In this document: piece by piece, positions 36,539-44,783 of the stretch
Numbering within the stretch: the stretch's first letter is position 1
Layout of the letters: each line of letters starts with the position of its first letter
Assembly: GCF_029504695.1 (NCBI RefSeq)
Contig: NZ_JAQFIN010000002.1
Span: 186,001 to 250,000 of the forward strand
Direction: 5' to 3'
DNA length: 64,000 bases
Source of the DNA: Parabacteroides sp. PF5-6
GTDB taxonomy: Bacteria; Bacteroidota; Bacteroidia; Bacteroidales; Tannerellaceae
The notes under the pieces: model-generated
Database searches by the model: none
The model's input: the letters and a program-made list of their open reading frames with translations, nothing else
What the model was told of the DNA's origin: nothing
Made by a program: the position numbers and the translations under genes

Positions 36539-38116
36539 TTAAAACTCCGAAGTAAAATGAAACTTAATATCCGGAAAATCATTCTGCGCCATCGTCAACA
36601 CATAGGCCGAATCGGCCAGATAGACATCCCGTCCTTCTTTATCCAAAGCCATATATTGCGACTTGCGCTTCTTGAAATTCTCTAACATCGCGGCGTTCTC
36701 GCTCTCGATCCAACAAGCCTTGTACAAGCTGATCGGCTCCCACTTACATTGCGCACCATACTCGTGCAACAGGCGATACTGGATCACTTCAAACTGCAAC
36801 TGCCCGACGGTTCCGATAATCTTACGTCCATTGAACTGATTGACAAACAACTGGGCAACCCCTTCGTCCATCAATTGCTCAACACCTTTGGCTAATTGCT
36901 TCGATTTCATCGGATCGGCATTCTCGATATACTTAAACATTTCGGGAGAGAAGCTGGGTAATCCCTTGAAGTGCAACTCTTCCCCGGAGGTCAGCGTATC
37001 GCCGATCTTGAAGTTCCCCGTATCCGGCAAACCGATAATATCCCCGGCAAAAGCTTCGTCGACCGTCTCTTTCTTCTGCGCCATAAAAGCCGTAGGGCTG
37101 CTGAAACGCATCTGTTTGTTGAAACGTACATGTTTGTAGTTCGCATTCCGCTCAAACCGGCCGGAGCAGATCTTCACGAAAGCGATGCACGAACGGTGGT
37201 TGGGATCCATATTGGCATGGATCTTAAAGATAAAACCGGTAAAGGCTTCTTCTTCGGGATCGACCACCCTTTCGATCGCCTGCACCGGGCGGGGCGACGG
37301 GGCGATACGGACAAAACAATCCAACAACTCCTTTACCCCGAAGTTATTCAACGCCGAACCGAAAAAGACCGGCGCCAGATCACCACGCAAATAGGCTTCC
37401 ACGTCGAAGTCGGGGTAGACTCCTTCGATCAGTTCGATATCCGTGCGCAGCTTTTGCGCCAGACTATCACCGATATGCTTTTCCAGTTCCGGACTGGAGA
37501 TATCTTTAAACTCAACGCTTTCCGTCACATATTGTTTGCTGGGCGTATACAGGTCCAATTTCCCTTCAAAGATATTGTAGACTCCCTTGAAACGTTGTCC
37601 CATGTCGATCGGCCAACTCAAAGGACGCACACTGATTTTCAATTCTTCCTCTACATCATCCATCAGATCGAAAGGATCTTTCCCTTCGCGGTCCATCTTA
37701 TTCACAAACACGATCACCGGCGTTTTGCGCATCCGGCAGACTTCCATCAGTTTACGGGTCTGCGTCTCCACCCCTTTGGCCGCATCGATCACAATAATGA
37801 CACTATCGACAGCCGTCAGCGTGCGGAATGTATCTTCGGCAAAGTCCTGATGGCCGGGAGTATCCAGGATATTAATCTTATGATCGGCATAATCGAAAGC
37901 CATTACCGAGGTAGCCACTGAAATCCCACGTTGTTTCTCGATCTCCATCCAGTCGGAAGTCGCCGTCTTGCGTATCTTATTCGATTTGACCGCCCCGGCC
38001 ACATGGATAGCTCCCCCAAACAATAACAGCTTCTCCGTCAATGTCGTTTTCCCCGCATCGGGATGGCTCACAATGGCGAAGGTCCGCCTTTTTTCTATTT
38101 CTTTTGAATAACTCAT
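36539..38116 (-). CDS. prfC: peptide chain release factor 3
   Basis: 525 residues, a translational GTPase that removes RF1/RF2 from the ribosome after peptide release. G1 SHPDAGKTT is at 17-25, G2 lies in [11 protein letters not shown] (~60-70), G3 DTPGH at 85-89 and G4 NKMD at 139-142. RF3-specific features are the [17 protein letters not shown] stretch and the C-terminal domain with PVGQLQFEV-like [14 protein letters not shown]. It is the last gene of a minus-strand run (Mur-ligase-like, DUF4924, rfbD, prfC), with an AT-rich inverted heptamer hairpin in the 61-bp gap to rfbD. Confidence 0.96.
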   Translation of the reverse strand: MSYSKEIEKRRTFAIVSHPDAGKTTLTEKLLLFGGAIHVAGAVKSNKIRKTATSDWMEIEKQRGISVATSVMAFDYADHKINILDTPGHQDFAEDTFRTLTAVDSVIIVIDAAKGVETQTRKLMEVCRMRKTPVIVFVNKMDREGKDPFDLMDDVEEELKISVRPLSWPIDMGQRFKGVYNIFEGKLDLYTPSKQYVTESVEFKDISSPELEKHIGDSLAQKLRTDIELIEGVYPDFDVEAYLRGDLAPVFFGSALNNFGVKELLDCFVRIAPSPRPVQAIERVVDPEEEAFTGFIFKIHANMDPNHRSCIAFVKICSGRFERNANYKHVRFNKQMRFSSPTAFMAQKKETVDEAFAGDIIGLPDTGNFKIGDTLTSGEELHFKGLPSFSPEMFKYIENADPMKSKQLAKGVEQLMDEGVAQLFVNQFNGRKIIGTVGQLQFEVIQYRLLHEYGAQCKWEPISLYKACWIESENAAMLENFKKRKSQYMALDKEGRDVYLADSAYVLTMAQNDFPDIKFHFTSEF

Positions 38117-38127
38117 TTGTTAAAAAA

Positions 38128-38202
38128 ATTATGAATTATGAATTATGAATTATGAGATGAAGGAGATAACCCTGATCTCATAATTCATCATTCATAATTC
38201 TC
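38128..38202. repeat. inverted attatga heptamer arrays between rfbD and prfC
   Basis: Four attatga units (38128-38155) are mirrored by tcataattcatcattcataatt at the rfbD end. They can fold into a hairpin in the RNA. An almost identical arrangement is found at 47535-47608. Confidence 0.75.
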
Positions 38203-39044
38203 TTTAGGCTTTCTTCCCAATGCGGAATGACCACCCCATACGTATCTTTTATCTTTGTTTTGTTCAACACACTATAAGCCGGACGCACAGCAGCCACCGG
38301 ATAGTTTTTCGATTCGATCGGCATCACCCGGCAGGACAAGCCACCCAGCTCCATGATCTTCCGCGCGAAATCGTACCAGCTACACACGCCTTCATTGGAG
38401 TAATGATAGATACCCGGCACCCAGCCGTCGTGTTCTTCTTTGTCGAGAATCGTCAACAGGGCTTCCGCCAGGTCGCCGGCATAGGTTGGCGTACCCACTT
38501 GGTCGAAAACCACCCGCAGCTCCTCCCGTTCAGCTCCCAGGCGAAGCATTGTTTTCATAAAATTATTGCCGGTCTCCGAATACAGCCAGGAAGTACGCAC
38601 GATCACGGCTGTCTCCAACGTTTCTTGCAAAAGCACCTCGCCGGCCAGCTTCGTCCGTCCGTAGGCAGAGGCGGGATGCGTCCCGTCTGTCTCGATATAA
38701 GGGCGATGATTCAAGCCATCGAACACATAATCGGTCGACACGTGGAGCAACCGGCTGTGATGATCGCGCGCCGCTTCGGCCAATACCTTGACCGCCTCGG
38801 CATTGATCCGGTATGCTTGTTCCGCTTCTTTTTCCGCCTGGTCGACAGCCGTATAAGCGGCCGTATTGATGATCGTATGGATCCGGTTTTTATTCAGGTA
38901 AGCCTGCACCGCCGCCTTATCCGTGATATCCAACGTATCGATATCCGTATAATAAAAGGTAAAAGAGGGGTATGAGCCGGCCCGTTTCCGGAGCGCCTGC
39001 CCCAGTTGCCCGTTAGCGCCGGTAACTAAAACATTCTTGATCAT
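38178..39044 (-). CDS. rfbD: dTDP-4-dehydrorhamnose reductase
   Basis: 288 residues, an extended short-chain dehydrogenase. The nucleotide loop TGANGQLGQA is at 8-17, STDYVFDG at 103-110, and the catalytic YxxxK is Y128/K132 (YGRTK). It performs the last step of dTDP-L-rhamnose synthesis using NAD(P)H. The other rml genes are not in this window, so the gene stands apart from any surface polysaccharide locus and probably supplies a common pool. It is 4 bp from the DUF4924 gene. Confidence 0.93.
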   Translation of the reverse strand: MIKNVLVTGANGQLGQALRKRAGSYPSFTFYYTDIDTLDITDKAAVQAYLNKNRIHTIINTAAYTAVDQAEKEAEQAYRINAEAVKVLAEAARDHHSRLLHVSTDYVFDGLNHRPYIETDGTHPASAYGRTKLAGEVLLQETLETAVIVRTSWLYSETGNNFMKTMLRLGAEREELRVVFDQVGTPTYAGDLAEALLTILDKEEHDGWVPGIYHYSNEGVCSWYDFARKIMELGGLSCRVMPIESKNYPVAAVRPAYSVLNKTKIKDTYGVVIPHWEESLKRIMNDEL

Positions 39045-39048
39045 ACAT

Positions 39049-39597
39049 TTATTCTTCTAAAGGGAGTTCCCCGTTTAAATCGGCGGTATATTTACTGGCC
39101 AGGATCGCCAGGAACGTGCTGATCTGCTGCACGGCCTCGGTCGTTTCTTTCGTAACCTCCCGTCCTTGCATCTTTAAGAGCAGGAAACCGTAGACGGCTG
39201 TGAAGCAAGTCTCCAGTTCCGGCACCTCTTCACCGCCGGACTTGGCCCGCAACTGTACGATAAAAGGCAAAGTCTTATAATAAGCGGCCTGGTAGACCAT
39301 CTCTTTGGGCGATTTCAACAACCGCAGGTGCAGATCGGTCAGGGCAATGATCACATTGGTATTGATCTGCACATGCCCTTTCTCCATCACCCCCTCGCTG
39401 CGCATCATATCGATCAGTTCCGCATACCAGCGGCTGATGGCTTCGCGCATCGCTTCGGGCTGGTCGTAACGGGCTACCACATTCTCTCGTATGCGTTGCA
39501 GATCAAACCCGTTAGCCCGGATCAGATCTTCTACCTGCCACATATACAGCAGGTATTCCGCGATATTCTCTTTTCTTTTCTTTTGTGCTATGATCAT
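39049..39597 (-). CDS. DUF4924 family protein
   Basis: 182 residues, helical and cytoplasmic, starting MIIAQKKRKENIAEYLLYMW. This is the conserved opening of DUF4924, a family seen almost only in Bacteroidales. No catalytic motif is visible. Its start overlaps the end of the Mur-ligase-like gene by 4 bp (ATGA type), suggesting coupling. Consistent linkage with that gene makes a role in murein metabolism conceivable, but nothing in the sequence proves it. Confidence 0.8.
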   Translation of the reverse strand: MIIAQKKRKENIAEYLLYMWQVEDLIRANGFDLQRIRENVVARYDQPEAMREAISRWYAELIDMMRSEGVMEKGHVQINTNVIIALTDLHLRLLKSPKEMVYQAAYYKTLPFIVQLRAKSGGEEVPELETCFTAVYGFLLLKMQGREVTKETTEAVQQISTFLAILASKYTADLNGELPLEE

Positions 39598-40520
39598 TTT
39601 TTCAGCGATAGGCTATAGTCCGAGATGGCCTGGTAGAAGTCCGCGTCTTTCATTCCCAACTGACGGCAAGCCAAGCGGGCGGCACTCAGATTCAACAGGA
39701 AATAATCGTCGGGAATGCAAACGGGATAGTTGCCGTAGCGGGTTTGCAAAAAGAGTGTCCCGTCTTTCTCCATCAACGGCTGCCGTTCGTAAGCGATCGG
39801 GGTGATATCCTCCCGGACCTTCTCGGCCAACTCGCGCAAGCGCAGGTCTTCGTTGTGAAAAATCAGTTTGCCTTCCCGCTCGATCGAAGTCACAAAGTCA
39901 CGGTAGGTCTGCATATATTCTTCCGGCGTGTTATGATCCTTTTCTTCCGACCACTGCAGGTTGGTGATCACCGCGATATGCGGCCGGTAAAATTCCAGTT
40001 GGTATCTTTTCTCGATGGCTGAGGTGATATGTTCATCACCTTCGATCAAGACGATGCGCGACTCGTAGCCCATGTAAACCAAATTGGGCAAAACATCGAT
40101 CTTACCGGAAAGGATATAGTCGAACGACACCCGGCTGCGCTGCATGGCATATCCGATCATCGACAACACACTGCTTTTTCCCTGGCCACCGGCCACGACC
40201 ACACGGATCTTCGACTTCGTACGATCGAACACAAACTCAGGAACCGACTGGATCAACAAGCCCAATTCCCGAGCCCTGACCAATTCCGGATTATCTTTCT
40301 TCACCTTCGCGCCCAAGACCACGATCTGGATGTCTTTGGTCATCTTCTCCGGGAACCACCCATCCCCATAACAGGTGCAGCCGGCCGCATGTAATTGAGC
40401 CAGCGCAGATTCTGCCAACCCATTACCCGACACGACCACTTCATATCCCTTCTCGCGTATCGCAAGAGACATATCGAAGATCACAGGCTCAGTCACGGAG
40501 ATCAAATGTACTTTTCGCAT
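39594..40520 (-). CDS. Mur-ligase-family protein (MurC/Mpl-like, shortened)
   Basis: 308 residues from the ATG at 40520, supported by a consensus promoter 18 bp upstream; the open frame is longer but enters that promoter. The N-terminal part (1-95) resembles the UDP-binding domain (SVTEPVIFDMSLAIREKGYEV). The P-loop is GGQGKSS (~108-114), with LIEGDEH (~159-165) supplying the metal-binding acids and FYRPHIAVITNLQWSEEKDH following. The C-terminal ligase domain of MurC/Mpl (~150 residues) is missing apart from a short remnant. It could recycle or bind muropeptides, or no longer act as a ligase. A distinct Bacteroidales subfamily. Confidence 0.8.
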   Translation of the reverse strand: MRKVHLISVTEPVIFDMSLAIREKGYEVVVSGNGLAESALAQLHAAGCTCYGDGWFPEKMTKDIQIVVLGAKVKKDNPELVRARELGLLIQSVPEFVFDRTKSKIRVVVAGGQGKSSVLSMIGYAMQRSRVSFDYILSGKIDVLPNLVYMGYESRIVLIEGDEHITSAIEKRYQLEFYRPHIAVITNLQWSEEKDHNTPEEYMQTYRDFVTSIEREGKLIFHNEDLRLRELAEKVREDITPIAYERQPLMEKDGTLFLQTRYGNYPVCIPDDYFLLNLSAARLACRQLGMKDADFYQAISDYSLSLKK

Positions 40521-40537
40521 CCACTCTTTATTTGTGG

Positions 40538-40568
40538 CAAAATTACGACAATTTGCTGTTAAAACAAA
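40538..40568 (-). promoter_or_regulatory. promoter of the Mur-ligase-like gene
   Basis: On the minus strand TTTG (40568-40565), a 19-bp spacer and taattttg (40545-40538) match TTTG-N19-21-TAnnTTTG perfectly. Expected transcription start is near 40531. Confidence 0.75.
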
Positions 40569-40584
40569 ATTGTCCGTACCTTTA
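40552..40584 (+). promoter_or_regulatory. promoter of the metallo-hydrolase gene, overlapping the divergent one
   Basis: TTTG (40552-40555), a 21-bp spacer and taccttta (40577-40584) fit the consensus with one mismatch. The ATG is only 5 bp further on, so the message would be almost or fully leaderless. Confidence 0.6.
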
Positions 40585-40588
40585 CCGT

Positions 40589-41416
40589 ATGAAAATAGAA
40601 GTAATCGACACGGGCTTTTTCTATGCCGACGGAGGTGCCATGTTTGGGGCAATCCCCAAGACCGCCTGGCGACGGCGTTACCCCTCGGACGAGGCCAACG
40701 GATGCGTTCTGGCCATGCGAACCCTGTTAGTCACCACCGATGACGGACGCACGATCCTGATCGATACCGGGGCGGGCGACAAACACCTGAGATACCTGAG
40801 TTATTACCGCTTCTTCAACCTCATCGACCTCACCGAAGCACTCGCCCAGCGGCAGATCCTGCCCGGTCAGGTGACCGATGTGATCCTTACCCACCTGCAT
40901 TTCGACCACTGCGGCTATTGCACCCGCTACAATGCCGACGGCAAACCGGTCGTCACCTTCCCGAATGCCCGCCACTGGGTCAGCCAGGCACAATGGAGTA
41001 ACTTTCTTACCCCCAACGCCCTGGAGAAAGACTCGTATTTCCCGGAGAATATATTGCCGGTCGAAGAAGCCGGCCTCTTGCAGCTCGTTACGGAAAAGAC
41101 CGCCCTCTGCCCGGCCATCGACCTGCACCTTTTCGACGGACACACCCCCGGACAGCTCGTACCCTATATCCATACCCCCGAACGCACATTCGTCTTCGCC
41201 GGTGATGTCATTCCTTTGGCCGCCAGCCTCTCCCCCGAATGGATCTCCGCCTACGACACCTACCCCGTCACCTCCTATAACGAGAAACTCCGCCTACTCG
41301 AACAAGCCGCCCGTGAACATCAGGCCATCCTCTTCTGCCACGATGCCTACACCACCTGCACGACGGTAAAGAAAACAGGAAAATCCTATAAATCATTGGA
41401 GAATATTCAGGCATAA
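40589..41416 (+). CDS. metallo-beta-lactamase-fold hydrolase
   Basis: 275 residues from the ATG at 40589. The metal motif HLHFDH (HxHxDH, ~98-103) is preceded by ILTHLHF-type sequence, and later ligands are GHTPGQ (~184-189), FAGDVIP (~203-209; D) and CHDAY. This arrangement matches the AiiA/lactonase-like branch of the superfamily, which contains N-acyl-homoserine lactonases, but also many enzymes of unrelated substrate. No signal peptide. It is transcribed divergently from the Mur-ligase-like gene through overlapping promoters. Confidence 0.85.
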   Translation: MKIEVIDTGFFYADGGAMFGAIPKTAWRRRYPSDEANGCVLAMRTLLVTTDDGRTILIDTGAGDKHLRYLSYYRFFNLIDLTEALAQRQILPGQVTDVILTHLHFDHCGYCTRYNADGKPVVTFPNARHWVSQAQWSNFLTPNALEKDSYFPENILPVEEAGLLQLVTEKTALCPAIDLHLFDGHTPGQLVPYIHTPERTFVFAGDVIPLAASLSPEWISAYDTYPVTSYNEKLRLLEQAAREHQAILFCHDAYTTCTTVKKTGKSYKSLENIQA

Positions 41417-41435
41417 CGCCAACTTCGTAACCGCC

Positions 41436-41575
41436 TGAAAATAAGCCACCAATACTTCCTCTAAAAACTGCCGGTAGTTTGTTCGCGAACTACCGGTAGT
41501 TTGTTCGCCAACTACTGATACTTTGTTCGCAAACTACCGATAGTTTGAAAAAGGGGGACTGCGGCAGCAAAGACA
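41436..41575 (+). repeat. 22-bp alternating-palindrome array, copy B
   Basis: Four units (41466-41547) with cores gccggtagt, accggtagt, actgatactt and accgatagt, and ttcg in all three linkers. The left flank cctgaaaataagccaccaata and the right flank aaaaagggggactgcggcag match copies A and C. It begins only 20 bp after the metallo-hydrolase stop codon. Confidence 0.9.
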
Positions 41576-41589
41576 AGGAGTAGAATAGT

Positions 41590-41672
41590 CCCACAAAATC
41601 CCTGCCGGCCTTTCGCCAAACTCCGCCGGCCTTTTGGGAAACCCTGCCGGCCTTTTCGGTAAAAGAGGCGGC
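41590..41672. repeat. 21-bp GCCGGC array, copy 2
   Basis: gccgg starts at 41604, 41625 and 41646, exactly 21 bp apart. One unit fewer than in the 9.2-kb copy. Confidence 0.85.
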
Positions 41673-41735
41673 TTTTGTAGTCGAAGCCGGATGTTAACAA
41701 ATATAAACGACAAATAGTGGTAAACCGATCATTCC

Positions 41736-41946
41736 GCACATAGTTTTTCGTTTTTTTACTACCATCATACAGCCGGAATAAGCGACAATGTTAAACCGAT
41801 CACTGTTGGGGTTCTCCAACAGGTACCAGAAAGTTACTTACAGGATTTTCACTGCTTTTTTTAGCATCTGAAATAGCTATACGATTGATATACAGATGCA
41901 AAAGAAAATCCTGTATGATGTAAGTAAAAAAACGAAAAACTTTGTT
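41736..41946. mobile_element. MITE-like element, copy 2
   Basis: A ~211-bp copy of 9321-9532, with the terminal inverted repeats tagtttttcgtttttttact and its complement. The interior differs by scattered substitutions, including gctgttttttt for gctcttttta. No coding capacity. Confidence 0.65.
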
Positions 41947-42047
41947 CGGAGGGTATTTTTGAGGTTTTTGTTCTTTAGTATCTTCATTTTTTTTGAAACT
42001 TGAAGATTTTTAGTCGCGGACCACACGGATTTATGTATTTTGTTTGT

Positions 42048-42255
42048 GTCCTGTAAGGACAGTGAGCGCTGAAAGCGCGAAAGATTTGCTTTCGCGCCTT
42101 CAGCGCTCCGTTTTTATATGTATCCTTAACCCGGGGTGGCGAACCTCTTCAAGGTTCTGACCCCGGGCTGATGTATTACGCGCTTTCAGCGCTCATTGTC
42201 CTTTCAGGACGATCATACACAAAACCTAACTCATAGTTCATCATTTAATCACTAC
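42048..42255. repeat. TIR-bounded hairpin repeat, copy 2
   Basis: Left end gtcctgtaaggacagtgagc and right end (42179-42210, complement) form 32-bp inverted repeats with three mismatches around a 100-bp centre containing an accccggg hairpin. About 45 bp beyond the right end are also shared with copy 1 at 10325-10515. Confidence 0.8.
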
Positions 42256-42439
42256 TGCACGGCTAATTGTTTTTTGACCCCCGTCACAGGCGGACAATAG
42301 TGATTAGATTATTGTTATTAATTCCGTATTTATGGTCGCAAATTTATGGGGAATGTTAGGATAGGACGCACTTAAAAATAGCATTAAATTACATAATTTC
42401 ATCAATGGCCGGGAAGGGCCTTCCTGTATGCAATCGGGA

Positions 42440-42615
42440 GTTGTTTCTTTTACAAAAAGAACCCTTTTTGTTTACAAAAAAGACCCCTCCCCTGCCCTTC
42501 CATGAAGGTTTCTACCCCTCAAAACAAAACATCGGTATTTCGCGAATGAAATACCGATGTTTTGTCGTTGAAAGCGCAATGTTTTATCGAGCAAAGCGCG
42601 ATGTTTTTTTCGGAG
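42440..42615. repeat. 22-bp arrays downstream of the acyltransferase gene
   Basis: tttacaaaaagaaccctttt recurs once after 22 bp (42449-42490). A palindrome aaaacatcggtattt/aaataccgatgtttt (42527-42564) is followed by atgtttt at 42557, 42579 and 42601, 22 bp apart. The last unit touches the acyltransferase stop codon. Confidence 0.75.
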
Positions 42616-42618
42616 GTT

Positions 42619-43791
42619 TTATTGCCCCTGGGTGGTCAGGTAATTCTTGAGGGGGTTGGTGTACATCTCGAGGATTTTGTGGCGCAGGAAGGATTCGTCT
42701 TTGTTGGGGATAACGATCTTGTCTAATTGCACCTGCAGGTATTCTTCGAAGTATTTTTTGTCTTTCAGGCTGTACATATCGCTGAACCGTCGGGTGCCGG
42801 TGATCATGTCGTAGGCCACGTAGTTGCAGGGATAGAAGCGGTAGTGGGTATAGATCTCCCGGTCGATCACCGAGGCGATCGCATTGTAGAGATCGGCTTT
42901 CTCCATCGCGGGATCGAGTTGGGCGAGGGCTTTGTTGATCGGCGTGCCGATGGTGAAATGAACCCGCCCTTTGTTGTAGAGTATACCCGTCTCCATGGCC
43001 AGGAGGTCGTCGCGTTTGCTTTTCACGAACTCGGGATTATCGCGTCTGAGTTGGAACTCCTGGGCTTTGAGGAAGTCGCAGGGGTCGAACTCGTAGGAGA
43101 TGGAGATCGGAACGATGTTGAGTTCCATGATATTCGTCAGGATATCTTTGGCTTCTCCGCCCATATTCAGCATTTTGAGGATGCTGGTCTGCGTCTTGTC
43201 GTAGGAGTCTTTCGCCCGCCCTTCGCGTTGGGCGATCCACAGGGATTCCCGGGTTTCTTTGATCGTATGGTGGATATATTCGGAGAGGGTGAGGCTTGCC
43301 TCCAGTTGCTGGCGGCCGGAAACCCCTCGTTTGACGATAAATGCATTATTGAGGCGCACGACGGTATCGATCCAGGGTTTGATCAACAGGTTATCGCCGA
43401 TCGCTACCTGGGTCATGCCATAGCCCACATCGTAGAGCATCACGTTCAGGAAAGCGGGATCGAGCACGATATCCCGGTGGTTGGATATGAATGTACAGGC
43501 CGGGTTGCCTTCCGGAAGACGGCTCCGTCCCGAGATCGTCAGGGAGAAAGTCGTTTTCTTGGCGATGGTCATCACCGTTTCGTAGGCCAGGATGGATTTG
43601 AATTCTTCCTTGGTCCGGCAGGTACGCATATAGGCAATAAACTGCTCCTGATCGAGATCCGGTTTGATATAGCGTAAAGCTTCAATCAAATCTTCGTTGG
43701 TGACCAGTTCTTCAATCGCGTCTCTCACCTCGTCGTTTGTCAACGGGCGGATATCATCAAACTTATGAAGATCTATTTCTTTGCTATCCAT
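42619..43791 (-). CDS. LPLAT-type acyltransferase (glycerolipid or related)
   Basis: 390 residues. The acyl-acceptor motif NHRDIVLD is at 104-111 (H105, D108), preceded by a helical N-terminal region of ~75 residues, and VPISISYEFDPCDF (~228) lies in the second half. No membrane segment is obvious. This longer LPLAT form recurs in Bacteroidales and is distinct from the GlsA-like protein at 26504; it may act in phospholipid or lipid A-type acylation, but the substrate is not determined. It is the last gene of the PASTA-RluD-Ddl run, 8 bp after ddl. Confidence 0.8.
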   Translation of the reverse strand: MDSKEIDLHKFDDIRPLTNDEVRDAIEELVTNEDLIEALRYIKPDLDQEQFIAYMRTCRTKEEFKSILAYETVMTIAKKTTFSLTISGRSRLPEGNPACTFISNHRDIVLDPAFLNVMLYDVGYGMTQVAIGDNLLIKPWIDTVVRLNNAFIVKRGVSGRQQLEASLTLSEYIHHTIKETRESLWIAQREGRAKDSYDKTQTSILKMLNMGGEAKDILTNIMELNIVPISISYEFDPCDFLKAQEFQLRRDNPEFVKSKRDDLLAMETGILYNKGRVHFTIGTPINKALAQLDPAMEKADLYNAIASVIDREIYTHYRFYPCNYVAYDMITGTRRFSDMYSLKDKKYFEEYLQVQLDKIVIPNKDESFLRHKILEMYTNPLKNYLTTQGQ

Positions 43792-43799
43792 ATCAACAG

Positions 43800-44783
43800 T
43801 TAATTTAGTTCAAATTCATTTTCGATTATTTCCGTCAACACCTCTTTGATGTCCAGTCCGGCAGCAGCGACCTGCTGTGGAATGAAACTGGTGGTTGTCA
43901 TGCCCGGAGTCGTATTGACTTCCAGCATCACCGGTTCTCCGTTTTCCGGAATGATATAATCTATCCGTATCAATCCTTTGGCTCCCAGAATATCATAGAC
44001 TCTTGATGTCTGCCGTTGTATCTTCTCCGTCAGTTCCGCCGATAGGCGGGCCGGAGTGATCTCGTCGACCTGTCCATTGTATTTGGCATCGAAGTCGAAG
44101 AATTCATTGTCGGTCACTACTTCGGTCAGCGGGAAGACCTGTTCTTTTCCTTTCACTTTGTAGCAACCGCAGGTCACTTCCGTTCCGTCGATAAAACTTT
44201 CCAGTATCACTTCTTTTCCTTCGGCAAAGGCCCTTCGGATTGCCGGTTGGATCTCTTCCTTTGTTTTTACTTTGGTCGTGCCGAAGCTGCTGCCGCCGTC
44301 GTTCGGTTTGACGAAGAGGGGCAATGCCAGGCGTTCGACCACTTCTTCGTCGCTTACCGATTCGCCTGGCAACAAGCGGATCGAACGGGCCACCGGGATG
44401 CCGAACGTATGTAAATAAGTATTACATACATATTTATTAAATGTCAATGCACTCACCAATACCCCGCATGCGGAATAAGGAATGCCTAACATCTCGAAAT
44501 AGCCTTGCAACAGTCCATTCTCACCCGGAGTGCCGTGAATGGTGATATACGCAAAGTCGAATTGCACCTTCTCCCCATCGATCACCGCGCTAAAGGTGTT
44601 CTTGTCGATCGGTATATTCTCCCCGCCGGGATGTTTCACATACCATCCTTTGTCGGTTACCAGGGCAATATAGAGATTATATCTTTCTTTGTCAAGAAAA
44701 GAGTAGATTCCATCGGCACTTTTTAAAGAAACGACAACTTCCGAGGAGTATCCTCCGGCTATGATCGCGATATTTCTTTTCAT
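43800..44783 (-). CDS. ddl: D-alanine-D-alanine ligase
   Basis: 327 residues, an ATP-grasp enzyme that makes the D-Ala-D-Ala dipeptide of murein. Conserved regions are IHGTPGENGLLQGYFE (~82-97), KPNDGGSSFGTTKV (~157-170) and the metal/substrate loop LEVNTTPGMTTTS (~288-300). The start overlaps the rluD-like gene by 4 bp, so translation is probably coupled. Nothing suggests a D-Ala-D-Lac (vancomycin-resistant) variant, but specificity is not settled by eye. Confidence 0.95.
   Translation of the reverse strand: MKRNIAIIAGGYSSEVVVSLKSADGIYSFLDKERYNLYIALVTDKGWYVKHPGGENIPIDKNTFSAVIDGEKVQFDFAYITIHGTPGENGLLQGYFEMLGIPYSACGVLVSALTFNKYVCNTYLHTFGIPVARSIRLLPGESVSDEEVVERLALPLFVKPNDGGSSFGTTKVKTKEEIQPAIRRAFAEGKEVILESFIDGTEVTCGCYKVKGKEQVFPLTEVVTDNEFFDFDAKYNGQVDEITPARLSAELTEKIQRQTSRVYDILGAKGLIRIDYIIPENGEPVMLEVNTTPGMTTTSFIPQQVAAAGLDIKEVLTEIIENEFELN

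Noticed and set aside
36971-37921. 316-residue ORF opposite prfC
   Set aside because: Antisense shadow; prfC shows all GTPase motifs.
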